The notes under the pieces are model-generated. The model had not been told where the DNA came from. It saw only the letters and a list, made by a program, of their open reading frames with translations, and ran no database searches. The position numbers and the translations under genes were made by a program. Positions 21,651-30,756 of a DNA stretch of 64,000 nucleotides are shown piece by piece. The stretch's first letter is position 1; each line of letters begins with the position of its first letter. Source of the DNA: Aeromonas diversa CDC 2478-85 (GTDB taxonomy: Bacteria > Pseudomonadota > Gammaproteobacteria > Enterobacterales > Aeromonadaceae); the NCBI RefSeq assembly GCF_000819805.1, contig NZ_CDCE01000037.1, forward strand, positions 124,001 through 188,000, in the 5' to 3' direction.

Positions 21651-22199
21651 ATGAATGTAATTAAGACCTCTATTCCTGACGTGCTCATCTTTGAGCCGCG
21701 TGTATTTGGTGATGACAGAGGTTTCTTCTTCGAAAGTTTCAATCAAAGAGTCTTTGAAGAGGCGGTCGGGCGTGCGGTGGAGTTTGTCCAGGATAACCAC
21801 TCACGCTCGAGTCAGGGCGTGCTGCGTGGGCTCCATTATCAGCTGGCCCCGCATGCACAAGGGAAATTGGTGCGTTGTGTCGCCGGTGAAGTGTTTGATG
21901 TCGCGGTGGATATCCGAAAAGACTCGCCAACCTTTGGGCAATGGGTGGGCGTGAACCTCAGCGCACAAAACAAGCGACAGTTGTGGATCCCGGGAGGGTT
22001 TGCCCATGGTTTTCTCACTCTGAGTGAACACGCCGAGTTTCTCTACAAGACCACCGATTACTATCAGCCCACCGCTGAACGCAGCATCTTGTGGAACGAT
22101 GCCACCTTGGCCATTGCCTGGCCCGAGATCGCGACGTCTCCAACCCTGTCGCCCAAAGATGCGCTTGCTGCTGCGTTCAATGACGCGGAGCTCTGTTAA
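21651..22199 (+). CDS. rmlC: RmlC, dTDP-4-dehydrorhamnose 3,5-epimerase
   Basis: Cupin-fold epimerase of dTDP-rhamnose synthesis. It has 182 residues: FGDDRGFFFESFNQ, the catalytic region LRGLHYQLAPHAQGKLVRC with its His, VDIRKDSPTFGQW, and WIPGGFAHGFLTLSE. The stop TAATG overlaps the wzm start, so sugar supply and export are translationally coupled. Confidence 0.97.
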   Translation: MNVIKTSIPDVLIFEPRVFGDDRGFFFESFNQRVFEEAVGRAVEFVQDNHSRSSQGVLRGLHYQLAPHAQGKLVRCVAGEVFDVAVDIRKDSPTFGQWVGVNLSAQNKRQLWIPGGFAHGFLTLSEHAEFLYKTTDYYQPTAERSILWNDATLAIAWPEIATSPTLSPKDALAAAFNDAELC

Positions 22200-22993
22200 T
22201 GATTGCGCTCTTCGGGTCCGCTCTTGAACACAAGTCGCTTATCCGTGATTTGGTGATCAGAGACATTAGTGCCCGCTATAAGGGAACACTGTTAGGCATG
22301 GTGTGGGCATTACTCAATCCCTTGTTAATGCTTGGACTCTATACGTTCTTCTTTACCCTGATCCTCAAATCGAAGTGGGGCGTTGGCGATACGCAGGCTA
22401 ACTATGGTCTGATGTTGTTCTGCGGATTGATTGTCCACGGGTGGATGGCTGAGGTCCTATCCAGGTCCCCGGATTTACTGTCTTCCAACCGAAACTATGT
22501 AAAAAAGGTCGTCTTCCCGTTAGACACCCTGGTGTGGATCACCGTTCTCTCCTCTCTCTTTCAGGTATTTCTCAGCCTCGTTTTGCTGTGTCTGTTGGCA
22601 TTACTCATGGGCAACGGCCTATCCTGGACGTTCTTTTTATTGCCGTTAGTACTGCTGCCACTGTTTGCACTGTTATTGGGGTTAGGATGGTTTGTTGCCT
22701 CTCTGGCCGTCTATTTTCGTGATATTGGCCAGTTTATGGGGAGTTTCCTGACGCTGCTGCTCTTTACCAGTACCGCGTTTTTCTCCCTGGAAACAGCACC
22801 AGAGGTGATTCGCTCATTTCTCCTCTTTAACCCACTGACCATCATCATGGACTCGCTACGGGATGTACTGATCTTGCATCGACAGCCCGATTGGCGCTTG
22901 CTGGCTGTGCATGCGGTCGTCTCTTTCTCTGTGATGTGGCTTGGATACCGCTGGTTTAATAAAACCAAGGCCGGATTTGCCGATGTTTTGTAG
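22199..22993 (+). CDS. wzm: Wzm, O-polysaccharide ABC exporter permease
   Basis: ABC-2 type inner-membrane permease that exports completed undecaprenyl-linked O-polysaccharide. It has 264 residues with a cytosolic N-terminal part (RDLVIRDISARYKGTLLGMVWALLNP, read in two parts, typical of the Wzm/TagG family) and about six membrane segments. Its ATPase partner would be wzt at 35622, 12.6 kb downstream rather than adjacent, because a type II secretion and S-layer block lies between them. It overlaps rmlC at its start, and gspE begins only 8 bases after its stop. Confidence 0.9.
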   Translation: MIALFGSALEHKSLIRDLVIRDISARYKGTLLGMVWALLNPLLMLGLYTFFFTLILKSKWGVGDTQANYGLMLFCGLIVHGWMAEVLSRSPDLLSSNRNYVKKVVFPLDTLVWITVLSSLFQVFLSLVLLCLLALLMGNGLSWTFFLLPLVLLPLFALLLGLGWFVASLAVYFRDIGQFMGSFLTLLLFTSTAFFSLETAPEVIRSFLLFNPLTIIMDSLRDVLILHRQPDWRLLAVHAVVSFSVMWLGYRWFNKTKAGFADVL

Positions 22994-23001
22994 GACGTGT
23001 C

Positions 23002-24657
23002 ATGAAGATTGGTGAGAGACTGATCGCCAAAGGGGCGATCGGGCGCGAAGACTTAGAGCGAGCCCTGGAAGTACAACGTCAGGCCGGTGGACGCCTGGGC
23101 TCCATCCTGGTCAGGATGGGTGCTGTCTCTGAAGATGCGGTATTGCGATCGCTGTCAGAGCAGTTGGGCTATCCCTGTGTCGAGCCTGCCCACATGCCGG
23201 CCCCCTTGGATATCTATCAATGCCTGCTGCCTCTGCCAGTCAGGCTGGAGTGGTGGCTCGATAACGATGCCCTGTTGTGGGAGGTGGACGGTCAGCTGCA
23301 GCTGGTTGCAAAAGACCCGTTAGAGACGCAGCTGCAGGATCTCATCGCCTATCTGTTTGCGGGGCGCCCGGTGCAGTACTGGCTGGCTCGAACCCAGGAC
23401 ATCGACACCCTGGTGGACCAAGTCAGGCGTGAGAGTGCCGTCACCGACCTGTTCAGTAACAGCGAGCATTCGTTGCAGGCGTTGATCGAAGAGGCGCCGG
23501 TCGTGGAGCTGGTCAATAACCTGCTGGCACAGGCTGTCGACAGCGGTGCATCCGATATTCACGTTGAGCCCGAAGAGCTGCGCTTCACGGTACGCATGCG
23601 GGTCGACGGTGTGCTTCATACTCATATGGTGCAACCGGCCGAGCGTTACCCGGCGATAGGGTCACGGATCAAGCTGATTGCCGGATTGGATATTGCCGAG
23701 AAGCGCTTGCCACAGGATGGCCGTATCACCTTGCGCCTGAGTGGCCAGGATATGGATATCCGTGTTTCGACGGCACCGGGTGTTCATGGTGAGTCGATCG
23801 TGATGCGTCTGCTGCCCAAGAACAGGGGAACGCTGTCGCTGGAAAAACTCGGGTTTGAGCCTGACCATCTCAGTTTGCTGCACAGCTGGTTGGCGTGTCC
23901 CAACGGGATCGTGTTGGTCACAGGCCCGACGGGCTCCGGTAAATCCACCACGCTCTATGCCGCGCTCGAAGCCATGCGCGATGGCAGCAACAAGATCATC
24001 ACGGTAGAAGACCCTGTTGAGTATCAAGTCTCGGGTGTGACCCAGATCCAGGCGCACAACGAGATTGGTTACACCTTTTCCCGTGCACTGCGTGCCATCT
24101 TACGTCAAGACCCCGACACCATCATGATCGGTGAGATCCGGGACCTGGATACGGCGCAGATTGCCATCCAGTCAGCCCTGACGGGTCACTTGGTGCTCTC
24201 TACCTTGCACACCAACGATGCCGCTTCTGCCTTTACCCGATTGGTTGACATGGGGCTTGAGCCCTTCCTGGTGGCGGCGTCGGTGCGTGGTGTTCAGGCA
24301 CAGCGGCTGGTCCGTCGCCTCTGTGAGCAGTGTGCCGTCGAGGACGACCATCCGCTCTTGCCACAGGGGTGGTCAAGCAGCCAACCGGCGTTTGCTGCCG
24401 CCAATTGGAAGAAGGCGGTGGGATGCCCGCACTGTCATCACACCGGCTATCGCGGGCGGTTGGGGATCTATGAGCTCGTTGCCCTGGACGGTGAGTTGCA
24501 ACAGCTGGTCAACCGGCAGGCCCCCTTGCAGGAGATCAAGTCGCTGATCCGGCAACAAGGCCAGCGGACACTGTTTGAAGATGGTCTGATCAAGGCCAGC
24601 AGGGGATTAACCAGCATTGAAGAGGTGATGCGGGTCGCCTATGTGGAACACGACTGA
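23002..24657 (+). CDS. gspE: GspE-type ATPase of a dedicated type II secretion system
   Basis: Cytoplasmic assembly ATPase of type II secretion, with 551 residues. An N-terminal T2SSE_N region is followed by the ATPase core: Walker A GPTGSGKSTTLYAAL (about residues 308-322), the Asp box DPVEYQ, Walker B RAILRQDPDTIMIGEIRD, the His box LVLSTLHTNDAASAF, and a tetracysteine metal site (CEQC, then CPHC about 40 residues on). It begins 8 bases after wzm and overlaps gspF by one base. It is probably specific for the S-layer subunit encoded nearby, as described for the A. salmonicida A-layer ATPase. Pilus ATPases (PilB) are an alternative, but the full set here is of the T2SS kind. Confidence 0.93.
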   Translation: MKIGERLIAKGAIGREDLERALEVQRQAGGRLGSILVRMGAVSEDAVLRSLSEQLGYPCVEPAHMPAPLDIYQCLLPLPVRLEWWLDNDALLWEVDGQLQLVAKDPLETQLQDLIAYLFAGRPVQYWLARTQDIDTLVDQVRRESAVTDLFSNSEHSLQALIEEAPVVELVNNLLAQAVDSGASDIHVEPEELRFTVRMRVDGVLHTHMVQPAERYPAIGSRIKLIAGLDIAEKRLPQDGRITLRLSGQDMDIRVSTAPGVHGESIVMRLLPKNRGTLSLEKLGFEPDHLSLLHSWLACPNGIVLVTGPTGSGKSTTLYAALEAMRDGSNKIITVEDPVEYQVSGVTQIQAHNEIGYTFSRALRAILRQDPDTIMIGEIRDLDTAQIAIQSALTGHLVLSTLHTNDAASAFTRLVDMGLEPFLVAASVRGVQAQRLVRRLCEQCAVEDDHPLLPQGWSSSQPAFAAANWKKAVGCPHCHHTGYRGRLGIYELVALDGELQQLVNRQAPLQEIKSLIRQQGQRTLFEDGLIKASRGLTSIEEVMRVAYVEHD

Positions 24658-25856
24658 TGATTTTCCGATATGAAGGCGTAGACGCGCAGGGCAACAGCCT
24701 GAAGGGAGAGCTGGACGCAGTCCATCGTCATGCGGCACTGCGCCAGCTCAGTGACAAGGGGGTCATCGTCATTGAGCTCAGCGAGCAGGCGGCCGTGGCG
24801 CGCGCGCCCTGGTTTACCCCTCGCCTGACGCGTGCTCAGTTGCTGCAGGCTCTGCATGAGTTGACCACCCTGATCACCTCAGGGGTGACCCTCTCCGAGG
24901 GGATCGATGCGCTGATTGAGGGGGGACACCATCCTCAAATTGAGCAGGCATTTCGCACCATGGGCAGGGCTTTGCAGCAGGGGGAGAGTTTTTCCGCCGC
25001 CCTTGCCCAGAGCAAGCTACCGCTGCCCGACTACCTGTTTCATCTGGTGAGGGCGGGTGAAGCTACCGGCGAGTTGGGTGAGGCGCTGAGCCGAGCCTTG
25101 GAGAAAATGCAGTTTGACCAACGCACCGGCAATGAACTGCGTAATGCCCTGACCTATCCCATCGTGCTGGTGCTGGCAGGCCTGTCGGCGGTCGTGTTGA
25201 TGTTTGCCGTGGTGGTGCCGAAATTCACCGGCATGTTGGGCCACGGTAAGGTGACGCTGCCCTGGTTGGCCGACATGGTGCTCTCGACGGGGGAGTGGTT
25301 TAACGCCAACTGGGATCTATTGCTCATCGCACTCACTCTCTGTGTGGCAGGTCTTGCCCTGGCGCTGCGCTCGCGCGATGTGCGCCAGCGTCTGCTCAAC
25401 GGCGTGTCACGCCTGCCCGTGGTGGGGGAATGGCTCTACCAAAGCGATGTCGCAAGCTGGTCTTATACCCTGGCGGCCATGCTGGGATCCCGGGTCGAGT
25501 TACTGCAGGCACTCGAGTTATCGCGCGGCTCTTTTCGTATCCCGTTTCGCCAGCGTGGGATGGGGGAGGTGATCCGCCTGGTGCGCTCGGGCAAGAGCCT
25601 GTCGGAGGCTCTCGCCGAGACCCGGCTGATCGCTCGGTCCGGGGTCAATCTGGTGCGGGTCGGCGAGAAGAGTGGCCGCCTTGCCGAGATGTTCTCCTCG
25701 CTGGCCGCCATGTATGAAGAGAACAGCAAGAACCGCATCAAGAAGGTGCTTGCGTTGATCGAGCCCCTTGCCATTCTGCTGATTGGCTCTATCATCGGCG
25801 TCATTATTCTTGGCATCATCCTGGCCATCACCAGTGTGAATGAGATGGCCGTCTAG
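24657..25856 (+). CDS. gspF: GspF-type inner-membrane platform protein
   Basis: Polytopic platform protein on which pseudopilins are assembled. It has 399 residues, the family size. Two T2SSF domains (about residues 65-190 and 270-390) are separated by membrane segments near 165-190, 215-235 and 370-395. Motifs include RAGEATGELGEALSRALE and VRVGEKSGRLAEMFSSLA. It is coupled to gspE (TGATG overlap) and followed 18 bases later by gspG. Confidence 0.93.
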   Translation: MIFRYEGVDAQGNSLKGELDAVHRHAALRQLSDKGVIVIELSEQAAVARAPWFTPRLTRAQLLQALHELTTLITSGVTLSEGIDALIEGGHHPQIEQAFRTMGRALQQGESFSAALAQSKLPLPDYLFHLVRAGEATGELGEALSRALEKMQFDQRTGNELRNALTYPIVLVLAGLSAVVLMFAVVVPKFTGMLGHGKVTLPWLADMVLSTGEWFNANWDLLLIALTLCVAGLALALRSRDVRQRLLNGVSRLPVVGEWLYQSDVASWSYTLAAMLGSRVELLQALELSRGSFRIPFRQRGMGEVIRLVRSGKSLSEALAETRLIARSGVNLVRVGEKSGRLAEMFSSLAAMYEENSKNRIKKVLALIEPLAILLIGSIIGVIILGIILAITSVNEMAV

Positions 25857-25874
25857 TTAATCTGAGGACTCTCC

Positions 25875-26309
25875 ATGCAATCCCAACGTTTCTCCCGCCA
25901 TCAAGGCGGTTTTACCCTGATCGAGCTCTTGGTCGTGCTGGTTATTCTGGGCATGCTGGCCGGTTTGGTGGGCCCGCGCCTCTTCTCCAACGTGGATAAA
26001 TCCAAAGTCAAGACGGCAGAGACTCAGGTCAAGATGCTGCGCGGGGCCTTGCAAACCTATCGCCTGGATGTGGGGAGTTATCCCACTACAGAGCAGGGCC
26101 TCGTCTCTCTGATGAAGGCTCCTGCCGATGTGCCGAGCTGGCAGGGACCCTATCTGGAAGATCAACTGCCCAAAGATCCCTGGGGCCGTGACTACGTCTA
26201 CAAGAGCCCAGTCAGCAACCTGCAAGGTTTCGCCCTCTACTCCCTCGGTGCCGATGGCAAGGAAGGGGGGGACGGTATGGATGCAGAAGTCGGCATATTG
26301 GAGAAGTAA
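25875..26309 (+). CDS. gspG: GspG, major pseudopilin
   Basis: Major pseudopilin of the type II secretion pseudopilus. It has 144 residues, with a prepilin leader and cleavage site G|FTLIELLVVLVILGMLAG (Gly at about residue 12, Glu+5 present). The GspG signature PTTEQGLVSL and C-terminal QLPKDPWGRDYVYKSP, FALYSLGADG contain the calcium-binding loop of the family. Processing needs a prepilin peptidase, which is not encoded in the window. Confidence 0.95.
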   Translation: MQSQRFSRHQGGFTLIELLVVLVILGMLAGLVGPRLFSNVDKSKVKTAETQVKMLRGALQTYRLDVGSYPTTEQGLVSLMKAPADVPSWQGPYLEDQLPKDPWGRDYVYKSPVSNLQGFALYSLGADGKEGGDGMDAEVGILEK

Positions 26310-26311
26310 GC

Positions 26312-26683
26312 ATGCCGCAACGGGGTTTTACCCTGCTTGAGCTGCTTGTGGTACTGGTGCTGGTGGGCATGATAACGGGGATGGTTGGTCCCCGTTTTAT
26401 CGATCTCGCCGAACGTCTGCGTCATCGCAATGAGTGGCAGACACTGCAGCAACGCATCAATGGTTTGCCAATGGAAGTGCAACTGACCGGACAACCCATG
26501 GTGTTGCAGGCGTTGCCATTGACACTACCAGCTGGCTGGCAGCTCAAAACGGAGCGACCGGTACGCTATCTGCCCAATGGCGTTTGCCTCGGCGGGCAAT
26601 TGCAGCTGCTGCAAGACGACGAGGTGAAGCGTCGGATCGCGCTCACTCCTCCCTATTGCCAATGGGAGGGGCGGGCATGGTGA
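26312..26683 (+). CDS. gspH: GspH, minor pseudopilin
   Basis: Minor pseudopilin of 123 residues with a very short leader (MPQRG) and the prepilin helix FTLLELLVVLVLVGMITG, Glu+5 present. It starts two bases after gspG ends, and its 3' end overlaps gspI by 7 bases. The body is short for GspH and has two Cys that could pair (in NGVCLGG and PPYCQW). The assignment as H rests on order G-H-I-J-K. Confidence 0.85.
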   Translation: MPQRGFTLLELLVVLVLVGMITGMVGPRFIDLAERLRHRNEWQTLQQRINGLPMEVQLTGQPMVLQALPLTLPAGWQLKTERPVRYLPNGVCLGGQLQLLQDDEVKRRIALTPPYCQWEGRAW

Positions 26684-27090
26684 AGCAGCAAGGTTTTTCG
26701 TTGCTCGAGGCCATCGTCGCCTTGACCATACTGGCCGGCGCATCGATGGCGCTGTTTGGGTGGATTGGGGGAAGCCTCAGGCAACTCAACCGCTCGGAGT
26801 TCTATATCGAGTCAACGCCAGCGCTGACCAGCGCACTTGAATACCTGAAGTTTCAAGACTTGGCCTCAAGACCTTCGGGTGATTTTGTCAGTGGCGATCT
26901 GTTGGTGCATTGGCAGGCGGTTGCGATTGAAAAGGATGTTGCCGGCGTTCAGGGCAGTAACTTCTTGCTCTCGCTCTATGATGTCGAGTTACAGGTCCGC
27001 AAGGGGCAACAGAGCCTACCGCCCCTGAAGACCCGTGTTGTCAATTATCACCGCCTGCCCGGTGTGGCTGAGAGCCAAGATGTCAATTAG
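26677..27090 (+). CDS. gspI: GspI, minor pseudopilin
   Basis: Minor pseudopilin of 137 residues from ATG 26677. The leader is MVKQQG followed by FSLLEAIVALTILAGASMAL, with Glu+5. It overlaps gspH at the start and gspJ at the end. In known systems, GspI, J and K form the tip complex of the pseudopilus. The frame is open 81 codons further upstream inside gspH, without prepilin features. Confidence 0.87.
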   Translation: MVKQQGFSLLEAIVALTILAGASMALFGWIGGSLRQLNRSEFYIESTPALTSALEYLKFQDLASRPSGDFVSGDLLVHWQAVAIEKDVAGVQGSNFLLSLYDVELQVRKGQQSLPPLKTRVVNYHRLPGVAESQDVN

Positions 27091-27682
27091 CTACCAACGG
27101 GGGATGACCCTGCTCGAGTTGCTCGTGGTGATGGTTTTGCTGGCCGTCATCTCGACCCTGCTAATGCAAGGCCTGTCCGTTGCGCTGTCGACCTATGAGA
27201 AGGTCCAGCGACGGCAGTATGAAGGCGTGCCACGCATGTTGGCTTCCGCTTGGTTTGTTCAGTCGGTCGCGGCGATGGAGGCCAGGTTGGATGCAGACGC
27301 TCAGTTTAAAGGGAATGCGTCGAGCATGAGTGGAATGTCACACTCCGCTCTGGTGAGCCGTAATGGACAGGTACAACCTGTGACGTGGCGAATCAATCAG
27401 ATGCCCGATGGCCGGGTCGCACTGCAATATGAGCAGCCGGGCATTGCCTGGACTTTGGCGCAGTGGCCAGCGGGTACCAAGGCACAGTTTCTCTATCGCG
27501 ATCACGATGGCACTCCGCAGACTCTCTGGCCCCCCTCCGAGAAGCTGGCCTCTCTGGTACCCGATGGCCGAGTACCCTCTGCCGTGCTACTGGAAGTGGC
27601 GCCGCCTTCTCGCCCTTCTTTACGTTGGTACGTCTCTCTTACAGGAAGACGTCTTCCCAGAATGGACTATCGAGACTTGTGA
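27080..27682 (+). CDS. gspJ: GspJ, minor pseudopilin
   Basis: Tip pseudopilin of 200 residues from ATG 27080. The prepilin start is MSISYQRG with MTLLELLVVMVLLAVISTLL following; the +1 residue is Met rather than Phe. It overlaps gspI by 11 bases and gspK by one base, so the block is translationally coupled. The remainder carries no enzymatic motif. Confidence 0.85.
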   Translation: MSISYQRGMTLLELLVVMVLLAVISTLLMQGLSVALSTYEKVQRRQYEGVPRMLASAWFVQSVAAMEARLDADAQFKGNASSMSGMSHSALVSRNGQVQPVTWRINQMPDGRVALQYEQPGIAWTLAQWPAGTKAQFLYRDHDGTPQTLWPPSEKLASLVPDGRVPSAVLLEVAPPSRPSLRWYVSLTGRRLPRMDYRDL

Positions 27683-28707
27683 TGTCGCATCGGCCCATCA
27701 ACAAAAAAGAGCGGGGCTTTGTGCTGATCGCTGTGCTTGGTCTGCTCATGGTCATGAGTCTTGTTGCGGCCTTTGTCGCGGCATACGCCGAGCAGCGTAC
27801 ACGACAAGCCATCGTGTTGCGTCAAAGCTGGCAGGACAGGCTGGACCAGCAGTCAACCATAGCGACCCTGCTGCATCTGGTGGCTACCCGCCCAAGAGTC
27901 GCTCAGGGTTATGCGCTTTCCTCGCCCGGAGATCTGCGTCTGGCCGAGCGAAATGTGCCGGCGCTCGCTGCCGACAGCCGTGTCTATCAGGGGATCGGCA
28001 AGAGTCGCTTCGCGATTCAGGACGAAGGGGCGCTGCTTAGCCTGCTCGACCCAGATCGTGGCCGTTGGCACGCCCTGCTCAAAGGGAGAGGGCTTGCCCC
28101 CATCGAAGCCGATCGCGTGCTCGACCTGCTCCTTGACTACACGGATCAGGATGACTTGCGACGACTCAATGGTGCCAACGACGCGGACTATCTGGCGAGA
28201 GGCCTGCTCAAGCCAAGTCACCGCCTGATGGTTGGCCCCGGGGAATTTTTCAACCTGCTCGAGGCCAATCAGTGGTCTTGGGCACCGGCATTGTTGCCTT
28301 TGCTAACCGCCCGAAGTGGTCAGTTACTCAATCTCAACACCATGCCCCTTGAGTTACTCGAGTCATTAAATGGAATCGACAGCGCGACGGCTGCGCTGAT
28401 GGTGTCGCAGCGCCAGCAGCAGCCTTTTTCATCTCTCGCCGATGCCAACACCAGAGTGGGTAAAATTCTGCCCATCGTCGATGAGCAAGTACCTGGTATT
28501 GTCTCAATCTATACCCGGTTGATGGTGTGGAGTGGCGGCGACAACCAGTGCAGACAGCAAAAATGGATTGGGATATCATTGTCGCCCTCTTCAGCACAGG
28601 CGCCTTGGGAAATAGATTATGCCTTTACCTTTGACCATGAGCAGAGTTGTGGAGCGCCTCAGTCGTTGGTGGTGGCACCGTTATTCCCAGCCCCAGTGGC
28701 GGGTTGA
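27682..28707 (+). CDS. gspK: GspK, minor pseudopilin (tip)
   Basis: Largest minor pseudopilin, 341 residues from ATG 27682. The prepilin-like start KKERG-FVLIAVLGLLMVMSLV lacks Glu+5, the known hallmark of GspK tip proteins. The rest has GspK features: FAIQDEGALLSLL, LLDYTDQDDLRRLNGA, and a helix-hairpin-helix-like segment LLNLNTMPLELLESLNGIDSATA. The 3' 89 bases overlap the likely gspL frame. Confidence 0.88.
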   Translation: MSHRPINKKERGFVLIAVLGLLMVMSLVAAFVAAYAEQRTRQAIVLRQSWQDRLDQQSTIATLLHLVATRPRVAQGYALSSPGDLRLAERNVPALAADSRVYQGIGKSRFAIQDEGALLSLLDPDRGRWHALLKGRGLAPIEADRVLDLLLDYTDQDDLRRLNGANDADYLARGLLKPSHRLMVGPGEFFNLLEANQWSWAPALLPLLTARSGQLLNLNTMPLELLESLNGIDSATAALMVSQRQQQPFSSLADANTRVGKILPIVDEQVPGIVSIYTRLMVWSGGDNQCRQQKWIGISLSPSSAQAPWEIDYAFTFDHEQSCGAPQSLVVAPLFPAPVAG

Positions 28708-29647
28708 TCGCCTCACTGTCACTGCCCAGCGATATCCAGGCTGGCGACCACGGGTCATCGTCGCTCGCTCTCTGTGTCTCTATTACTGCTGGGATCTCAA
28801 CTCAGTCCCTCTCAGCCGCCGTCCTAAAGCGTTGCAGCAACAGGTTTCGCTACACTCGCCCTTCTTGTCGCCCGGCTATCAGGTGCGTTGGAAGGGGGGG
28901 ATGGCCCAAACCTGGATCTGGGATCAAGAACGCCTACAGCCTCGCCTGCCGACTCATTTTCAGGGCAACATTATTCCAGAAAGCCTGCTCTCCCCAGCCG
29001 CCGAAGATGGCGAGCGCTGGCTGCAAGGCATCGATGGGTGTGAATGGCAGCGATGGCATGATGGCATTCTGGTCGAGAGCCGCCTGAGCGAATACCCAGA
29101 TAAGGCGGCCATCGCCTGTGATTACACTCGACGCCTGCCGCTGCAAGGGGCCGAACGCACATGGCTGGTGATGTGTGCGGCGGCGGCCGTGACCATGTTG
29201 CTGCTCGCGAGCCTACTGCTGCAAGGGGGCATGGCGCTGCGCCATTGGCAGGCGTTGACACAGCTGGAAGAGCAGCTATCTGCTCAGGATGAGTCCGCCG
29301 TCATGGAACAGCAAGCTCGTCTGAGAGCCGAGCGGCTGCGCCAGCGGTTACTGACGCAACGATCGTTGCTGCAACAAGAAAACACCCTGCTACTCAATCA
29401 AATCCTGGAGCAGATACCGGCGACGGTAAGCAATCTCCAGCAGCTGGTGATCCAGCCAGGTCGTATCGAGATGACATTAAATGACAGCCAACCGGATCCG
29501 AGGGGCTATGTGACGCGATTTGATGGCCTGCAGGCGGGGGCCATGGTGCTGCGTAATGTGCAGATCCAACTCAATAGCAATGGGCAAGGCGTTCGCTTTA
29601 TTGCAGAGATAGACAGAGTCACCCCGGCGGGGAGAACAGGTTCATGA
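28619..29647 (+). CDS. gspL: GspL-type inner-membrane assembly protein
   Basis: A bitopic protein of 342 residues: a cytosolic actin-like region (about 1-175), one membrane segment near residues 180-205 (WLVMCAAAAVTMLLLASLLL), then a periplasmic coiled coil and ferredoxin-like domain. This is the layout of GspL, which links the GspE ATPase to the membrane. The start is uncertain. ATG 28619 has a weak GGGAA site and overlaps gspK by 89 bases, while ATG 28637 lacks any site. It overlaps gspM by 4 bases (ATGA). The cytosolic part is poorly conserved. Confidence 0.8.
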   Translation: MPLPLTMSRVVERLSRWWWHRYSQPQWRVDRLTVTAQRYPGWRPRVIVARSLCLYYCWDLNSVPLSRRPKALQQQVSLHSPFLSPGYQVRWKGGMAQTWIWDQERLQPRLPTHFQGNIIPESLLSPAAEDGERWLQGIDGCEWQRWHDGILVESRLSEYPDKAAIACDYTRRLPLQGAERTWLVMCAAAAVTMLLLASLLLQGGMALRHWQALTQLEEQLSAQDESAVMEQQARLRAERLRQRLLTQRSLLQQENTLLLNQILEQIPATVSNLQQLVIQPGRIEMTLNDSQPDPRGYVTRFDGLQAGAMVLRNVQIQLNSNGQGVRFIAEIDRVTPAGRTGS

Positions 29648-30240
29648 GCCTGCAGCAACAATGGCGCCAGCTTTTGGCCGAAAGTAAAGAGCAGTGGGAC
29701 ACCAACGCCAGGGTACGTTATGGCACCTTGGCGATTGGCCTGATTTTTTTGCTGTGGCTTAATCTGGTGATGAGCGATCTGCGTGCAGATCTGCAAAGCC
29801 GTGAAGCCTCGGCCCTCAACCAGCTGGCTGAATATCAGCAAAGTTCCGGTAAAGAAAGCTGGCCCGATCGGCTCGCTCAGGTGCGTCAGGGGCTGGATGC
29901 TACAGCCCGCCACTTTGGTCGTGCCCAGAGCGAAGCATTGGCCCGTGCCGACTTGCAGAGTCGCATTGCCGCCCTGCTCAAGGAAAATGGTTTGGCGCAG
30001 GGCCAGATTGAGGTCTCGAGCGCACCGGCTGCCGATGCGGCAACGGCGCTGACACCGCTCCAACTGCGCATCAGTGGCAGGGCCAAGGCGTTGGGGCTGC
30101 TCAAGGTGATCAACCGGCTCGAGCGCACGGATCCGGTATTACGTGTGGAGAATTTAACCATTAGCAATCAGGTCGGGGATGAACTGATTTATAACCTCAT
30201 TGCCACCGTTTGGTTCCATCCCTTCGGAGCAACACCATGA
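29644..30240 (+). CDS. gspM: GspM-type inner-membrane assembly protein
   Basis: A 198-residue bitopic protein: a short cytosolic N-terminus, a membrane segment at about residues 25-43 (YGTLAIGLIFLLWLNLVM), then a coiled coil and a periplasmic ferredoxin-like domain. This is the GspM/PilO layout, and GspM partners GspL. It is coupled by overlap to gspL (ATGA) and to the next gene (ATG at 30237 inside its stop). Confidence 0.8.
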   Translation: MSLQQQWRQLLAESKEQWDTNARVRYGTLAIGLIFLLWLNLVMSDLRADLQSREASALNQLAEYQQSSGKESWPDRLAQVRQGLDATARHFGRAQSEALARADLQSRIAALLKENGLAQGQIEVSSAPAADAATALTPLQLRISGRAKALGLLKVINRLERTDPVLRVENLTISNQVGDELIYNLIATVWFHPFGATP

Positions 30241-30737
30241 TGGTCAGGCAAAAGCAGCTCATCGCATTGGGCCTGACCTCTCTGTTTTCCGCCTTGCCGC
30301 TGGGTTATTTCACGGCACCGGAAGCGGAGATAGAGAATAATGTGGCCGCCACGCGCTGGCAGTTACCCACGGCGTTACCCGATCTCGCCATGGTTCAACC
30401 CGATCCACAGCGCATAGCGCAATTCTGGCCCGTCGAGCCCTCGTCAAGCACTGCCGATGGCGCGCAAAACGAGCACCAGAAAGACGCTCAGGGGGCAGAG
30501 GCGACCGAATGGCGCCTGGTCGCCGTGATCCGTCAGGGGGGGCACCCTCAGGCCCTGGTGCTGAGTCCGAAAAACAAGTTGTTGACGGTGTCGGTGGGGG
30601 CCGAGCTTGACCCACAGCAGCAGGTCACCAGCATTGAGCCGGATCGCGTACGATGGACAACCAGCACGGGCAAGCAGGGGACCTTGGTTCTCTACCCCAA
30701 GCCACAGGCAGCTCAGGCTAATACAACACAACCCTAA
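30237..30737 (+). CDS. GspC/XpsN-like periplasmic connector protein
   Basis: A 166-residue protein with an N-terminal membrane anchor (about residues 7-23) and a periplasmic part. The C-terminal half (WRLVAVIRQGGHPQALVLSP to the end) looks like the homology region of GspC, the protein that joins the inner platform to the secretin. It is too short to carry the usual C-terminal PDZ or coiled-coil domain of GspC. Its position between gspM and gspD matches xpsN in Xanthomonas, described as a GspC equivalent. The assignment is by position and weak resemblance. Confidence 0.7.
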   Translation: MMVRQKQLIALGLTSLFSALPLGYFTAPEAEIENNVAATRWQLPTALPDLAMVQPDPQRIAQFWPVEPSSSTADGAQNEHQKDAQGAEATEWRLVAVIRQGGHPQALVLSPKNKLLTVSVGAELDPQQQVTSIEPDRVRWTTSTGKQGTLVLYPKPQAAQANTTQP

Positions 30738-30756
30738 TTCATGGCATAAAAACAAT

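Noticed and set aside
23002..30737. Reading the block as a type IV pilus operon
   Set aside because: A GspG-type pseudopilin, GspK-type tip protein lacking Glu+5, GspL/M layout and T2SS secretin fit type II secretion; no PilT, PilC-type or pilin gene is present.
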